Assembly: GCF_005239225.2 (NCBI RefSeq)
Contig: NC_133284.1
Coordinates: 31,234,339 to 31,298,338, forward strand
Source: Populus alba
Lineage: Eukaryota; Streptophyta; Magnoliopsida; Malpighiales; Salicaceae
Length of the DNA stretch: 64,000 nucleotides
Direction: 5' to 3'
Position numbers and translations under genes: made by a program. The stretch's first letter is position 1; every line of letters starts with the position of its first letter. The notes under the pieces are model-generated. The model did not search any database and was not told the origin of the DNA. It worked only from the letters and a program-made list of their open reading frames with translations. This document shows positions 60,720 to 64,000 of the stretch, one piece after another.

Positions 60720-61391
60720 GGTTGTCAATAATACCTGTGGGCTGAAGGGACGTGGCTCGCCCCACCTCACAGCGGAAAACTGAGGGCGGAGTGATGCAGT
60801 TTTACAGTTTCGCAAAATTCTCCCAGTCAATTTTTTTATTGGGTACAGTTTTCACAGTATTGTGTGCTGTAAAGGTGATCGGTTTCCTGGACTTTTTTTT
60901 TTTAATGATTATTTAAAAATATATTTATAGTTATTTTTTTTAAAATATTTTTTATTTAAAAATATATTAGAATAATATTTTTATTTATTTTTTAAGAATT
61001 ATTTTTTATAGATCATTTGAAAACATTAAAAAAAATATTAATTTAAAAAAATTAAAAAAATACTTTTAAAACACAAAAAAAAAATGGAACTATAGTTTGT
61101 AAATGTGGTTTAAATACCATTTCATAATTTTATTTATTTATTTTATTAAAATTAATATTTTAATTATTTCTATCTGTTAAATTCAAAAATAAATTTTTTA
61201 AAAATAAAAATATTATTTTAATATATTTTTAAATAAAAAATAATTAAAAAAATCACTACCAAAATATCAAACATCAACCTATTAAAATAACTGCGGCACT
61301 ACCTTCTAAAATTTCATCTGTGAATAGTATTAGAGATGAGTTTGATTAAAATCATACAGACTCCTTCGTCCCATGAAACAAGTTATATTTA
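60720..61391. other. Spacer, no gene seen
   Basis: GC-richer to 60880, then AT-rich MITE-like remnants (60915-61090 and 61170-61260). Confidence 0.45.
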
Positions 61392-61594
61392 GGTAGTGTT
61401 TAAGAATACAGTTAAAATTATATTTTCAAAAAAATTATTTTTTTTATTAAAATTTAATACGGTTTGTATTTTATGGATCGTTTTGATGTGCTAATATCAA
61501 AAATAATTTTTTAAAAAATAAAAAAAATCATTGGCATGCATTTCAACACGAAAAGTTATTTGAAAAACAACCGTTACCACACTGCCAAACACTC
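61392..61594. mobile_element. Tourist-like MITE (PIF/Harbinger type), copy 1
   Basis: 203 bp flanked by TTA on both sides (61389-61391 and 61595-61597), with inverted ends (GGTAGTGTTTAAG; GAGTGTTTGGCAG read from the right). The interior contains ATCGTTTTGATGTGCTAATA, shared with copy 2. Confidence 0.75.
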
Positions 61595-61636
61595 TTAATC
61601 TCTTACACGTACTTATAAAAAAATATTAAATATAAT

Positions 61637-61825
61637 TATCTAGTAGGTAACATAATAATAAAAATTAAAAATTAAAAAATTTGTTTTTCATATAATTCCA
61701 GGTTTGAGTCTTGTGATTGCTAATATAATAGTAATTGAAAGCTTATATAATTATTAATTTCAGGGCCTGTAAAATTAGTTGAGGTACATATAAACTGTCT
61801 CGGATATTATTTTAATAAAAAAAAC
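61637..61825 (+). mobile_element. SINE
   Basis: A 12-bp duplication with one mismatch (attaaatataat at 61625-61636, attaaatacaat at 61826-61837) flanks it. GGTTTGAGTCT at 61702-61712 is B-box-like, and an A-run ends the element. Confidence 0.82.
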
Positions 61826-62080
61826 ATTAAATACAATGGGTTGTTATTTCACATTAAATATGAAAGATGAAAAGTTAGTGAATTTAATTTTTACCGAAGA
61901 GCAAAGTAGAAAAGTGATATATTTAGTTTTTTTTTTTTTTTTTAACAAGAGACGTATTCTGAGACACTTAAATAAGAAAATAAAAACTTTTTTTATGAGA
62001 TGGAAGGAGTACTTTTTTTTTTTTGTCATAAAGTAGTATTTTTTTCTCCCTTCCTCCTTTAAAGATATATTACGGAATAG

Positions 62081-62292
62081 TGCCTGTTTGGCATTGAGGT
62101 TGAACCTGTTTTTTGAAAAATTTTATTTTATTTTTTTTTGCTAAAATTGAATGCGGTTTGTACCTTTTAAATCGTTTTGATGTGCTGATATCAAAAATGA
62201 TTTTTAAAAAATAAAAAAAATATTATTGGCATGCTTTTCAGCACGAAAAACTATTTGAAAAACAACCGCTACCACGCTCCCAAACACCCTCA
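62081..62292. mobile_element. Tourist-like MITE, copy 2
   Basis: Shares GGTTTGTACCTTTTAAATCG, TTTTGATGTGCTGATATCAA, GGCATGC and ACAACCGCTACCACGCTCCC with copy 1. Ends are TGCCTGTTTGGC and GGGTGTTTGGGAG (inward). Flanks TAG and TAA only loosely match a TWA target. Confidence 0.7.
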
Positions 62293-63239
62293 TAAAGCTA
62301 GAATGGAGCCGGGGAGTGGTGATGAAATGGTGGAAATTGGGTGTAAAGAGAGAGAGAATGAGAGGAGACGATATTCCTATTCAGATTTCCAGAAAATTTT
62401 ATGTTTTTTTTTAACTAGTGATATTTTATTAATTGTTTAGTATACATTCTCAATTTCTCGCATAAATTTTAAATCCAATCCGATTTAAGATCTGAATTTC
62501 AGATTTTGACTAGGTTATCTAGCCAATTTTTTTTAAAAAATTAAAATGATATTATTTTAGTAAAAAAAAAGTTAACGAATTACAACCAAGTCATTTTAAT
62601 TTTTTTTTCCAACTCAACCCGATTCTAACATCAGATTAATCAGATTTGAGTTTAACCCACCAGGTTTTAAGACTATGGTTTCTCATTCACAAAGAGGAGA
62701 AGATTTTAGTAATTGTATCCACCATTTAATTATGAAAAAGAAAGGGTGCCATTGCCATTAATTATTTTACAGAAAAACTCAGCACCAAATACTGTAGGCA
62801 GCCAGCCAGGGGCATCGAGAATCAAGGAACAAACAAGGAATCCAAGTGGTTAAATTACAGGTCCCACTATTTTGCATAAAACAAGCAAGCCACATAATAC
62901 ACTTTCTCGATAATGACGATTAACACGTCAGGATCCATTTTAGAATTAAGTAAATCTCCCGAGTAGTAATTCCACCAAAATCACGAGGTCATTTTTGTCA
63001 CAAACCAAATCAAAGTCCAAAGAGAAATGTCTGATACGCGTCTCTATGAGGCCCATATTCTTTCTCGCCATTACCGATCTCTCAATCCCTTCAAATCCCC
63101 CACATCTCTCTTCGCTTCAGCACCAAACCCAAACCCTCTTCTCTTCTTTCCTCTCAGAACCAAACAAGAAACTACAACTATTAAGAACCCAAGAATTCAT
63201 CAATTCTGAACTCTTGTAGGAAAAAATAATAATCAAGAA
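62293..63239. other. Upstream region of the SAP5-type gene
   Basis: The last 240 bases are the likely leader: pyrimidine-rich (63090-63160) and then A-rich before the ATG. ACACGTCA at 62924-62931 has an ACGT core of the kind found in stress-responsive promoters. No other gene. Confidence 0.45.
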
Positions 63240-63803
63240 ATGGCTCAAAGAACAGAGAAAGAAGAGACCGAGTGCAAGGTGCCAGAAAACTTGACTTTAT
63301 GTATCAATAATTGTGGAGTTACAGGTAATCCAGCAACAAACAACATGTGTCAGAAATGTTTCAACGCTAGCACCAGCACATCTAATCCCTCCTCCTCCTC
63401 CTCCTCCTCCACCACCACCACCACCACCACCACCACCATAACATTTGCAGCAACAGCCAACGGTGTGTCTACCAACGAGATCTTAAAATTCACCAGCGAG
63501 AAATCGTTGAGATCCAGCTTATCTCGCTTGCCGGGGAAGGATCATCAAAGGCAACCAAAAACTGCGTCGGATAAAGAAAGATCTGACAGTTCTTCCGTGG
63601 CGAAGAAAGAGGTGAACAGGTGCTCAGGGTGCCGACGAAGGGTAGGGTTGACCGGATTCCGATGTCGTTGTGGGGAGCTTTTTTGCTGGGAGCACCGGTA
63701 CTCAGATCGACATGATTGTAGTTACGATTACAAAACTGTAGGTCGCGAAGCTATCGCGAGAGAGAATCCTGTTGTGAAAGCTGCAAAGATTGTTAGAGTT
63801 TGA
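63240..63803 (+). CDS. SAP5: SAP5-type A20/AN1 zinc-finger stress-associated protein
   Basis: This intact, intronless gene encodes 187 residues. The A20 finger has C21, C25, C37 and C40 (LCINNCGVTGNPATNNMCQK, CF). The linker has a Ser/Thr run (about 43-68, from TCC/ACC repeats) and basic patches. The AN1 finger has C128, C131, C142, C144, C149, H152, H158 and C160 (GLTGFRCRCGELFC, HRYSDRHDC). The N-terminus MAQRTEKEETE and tail YKTVGREAIARENPVVKAAK match Arabidopsis SAP5 as I recall it. SAPs act in abiotic-stress responses; A20 parts bind ubiquitin, and SAP5 has been reported to have E3 ligase activity. The protein acts in cytoplasm and nucleus. ATG at 63240 lies in an AAGAAATGGC context. Variation in the Ser/Thr run between alleles is likely. 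Confidence 0.93.
   Translation: MAQRTEKEETECKVPENLTLCINNCGVTGNPATNNMCQKCFNASTSTSNPSSSSSSSTTTTTTTTTITFAATANGVSTNEILKFTSEKSLRSSLSRLPGKDHQRQPKTASDKERSDSSSVAKKEVNRCSGCRRRVGLTGFRCRCGELFCWEHRYSDRHDCSYDYKTVGREAIARENPVVKAAKIVRV
63400..63439 (+). repeat. Coding trinucleotide repeats (TCC)n(ACC)n
   Basis: Inside the SAP5-type gene, consecutive TCC and ACC triplets encode the Ser and Thr runs of the linker. Confidence 0.9.
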
Positions 63804-64000
63804 ACAAGAAAAAGAACGTGTTGTTCGTGCTTGCAAAACATCTGGTTGATCGATTCTCTCGATCTAAACCCAGTAGATCTCGATCGAGTGCGTGCTAGCA
63901 AGGCATGCCGTTGAATCACCGTGGATTTCAAGTTATCAAGATGTTCAAAGACCGAGATCAAGATTGAAATTATTCGTGTTGTTGGATCAATCTATAATTT
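63804..64000. other. 3' region of the SAP5-type gene
   Basis: Likely 3' untranslated region reaching the window end; no polyadenylation signal could be fixed. Confidence 0.5.

Overview
This window looks like nuclear DNA of a woody eudicot, most likely a member of the Salicaceae such as Populus. The reasons are the very AT-rich intergenic DNA, intron-containing genes with canonical GT-AG junctions, plant-specific protein families (AG-peptides, A20/AN1 stress-associated proteins), and a dense set of plant transposon families: LINE, Ty3/gypsy, TRIM, SINE, hAT and Tourist-like MITEs. The species is an inference from overall look and was not searched.

Few host genes are present. Two short secreted arabinogalactan-peptide-like genes lie at 5640-5822 and 8453-8653 (+), separated by a TRIM and a hAT element. 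A single-exon gene at 12699-13691 (+) encodes a probably organelle-targeted membrane protein with three C-terminal hydrophobic segments. A nine-exon gene at 30176-36478 (-) encodes a 683-residue nuclear RNA-binding protein with a Nab2/ZC3H14-like PWI-fold N-terminus and a PABPN1-like RRM. An intact single-exon SAP5-type A20/AN1 zinc-finger gene sits at 63240-63803 (+), and a frameshifted A20/AN1 pseudogene of another subclass lies at 55480-55929 (+).

The rest is mostly mobile DNA. From about 14.2 to 28.9 kb is a transposon nest: a detached LINE RNase H fragment, a Myb/SANT-like (PIF/Harbinger-associated) pseudogene, and a decayed LINE. The LINE is interrupted by a SINE, by a TRIM with a perfect 5-bp target duplication, and by a 6.1-kb Ty3/gypsy element, which itself carries a 1.57-kb solo LTR inside its RNase H region. 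From 38.6 to 58.6 kb are an inverted arrangement of a dispersed repeat, a 1.58-kb solo LTR with a cluster of perfect palindromes, a second copy of the solo-LTR family (45210-49507) split by another LTR-type insertion that carries a minisatellite, a Kb-long AT-rich array with a 63-bp (21-codon) period, and a 1.6-kb dispersed repeat also found at the left end. The last 5 kb before SAP5 holds SINEs and Tourist-like MITEs.

Host genes do not form operons and appear independent. Most boundaries of the repeats were set by eye from target-site duplications and terminal motifs; gene functions rest on protein motifs recognised without database searches.
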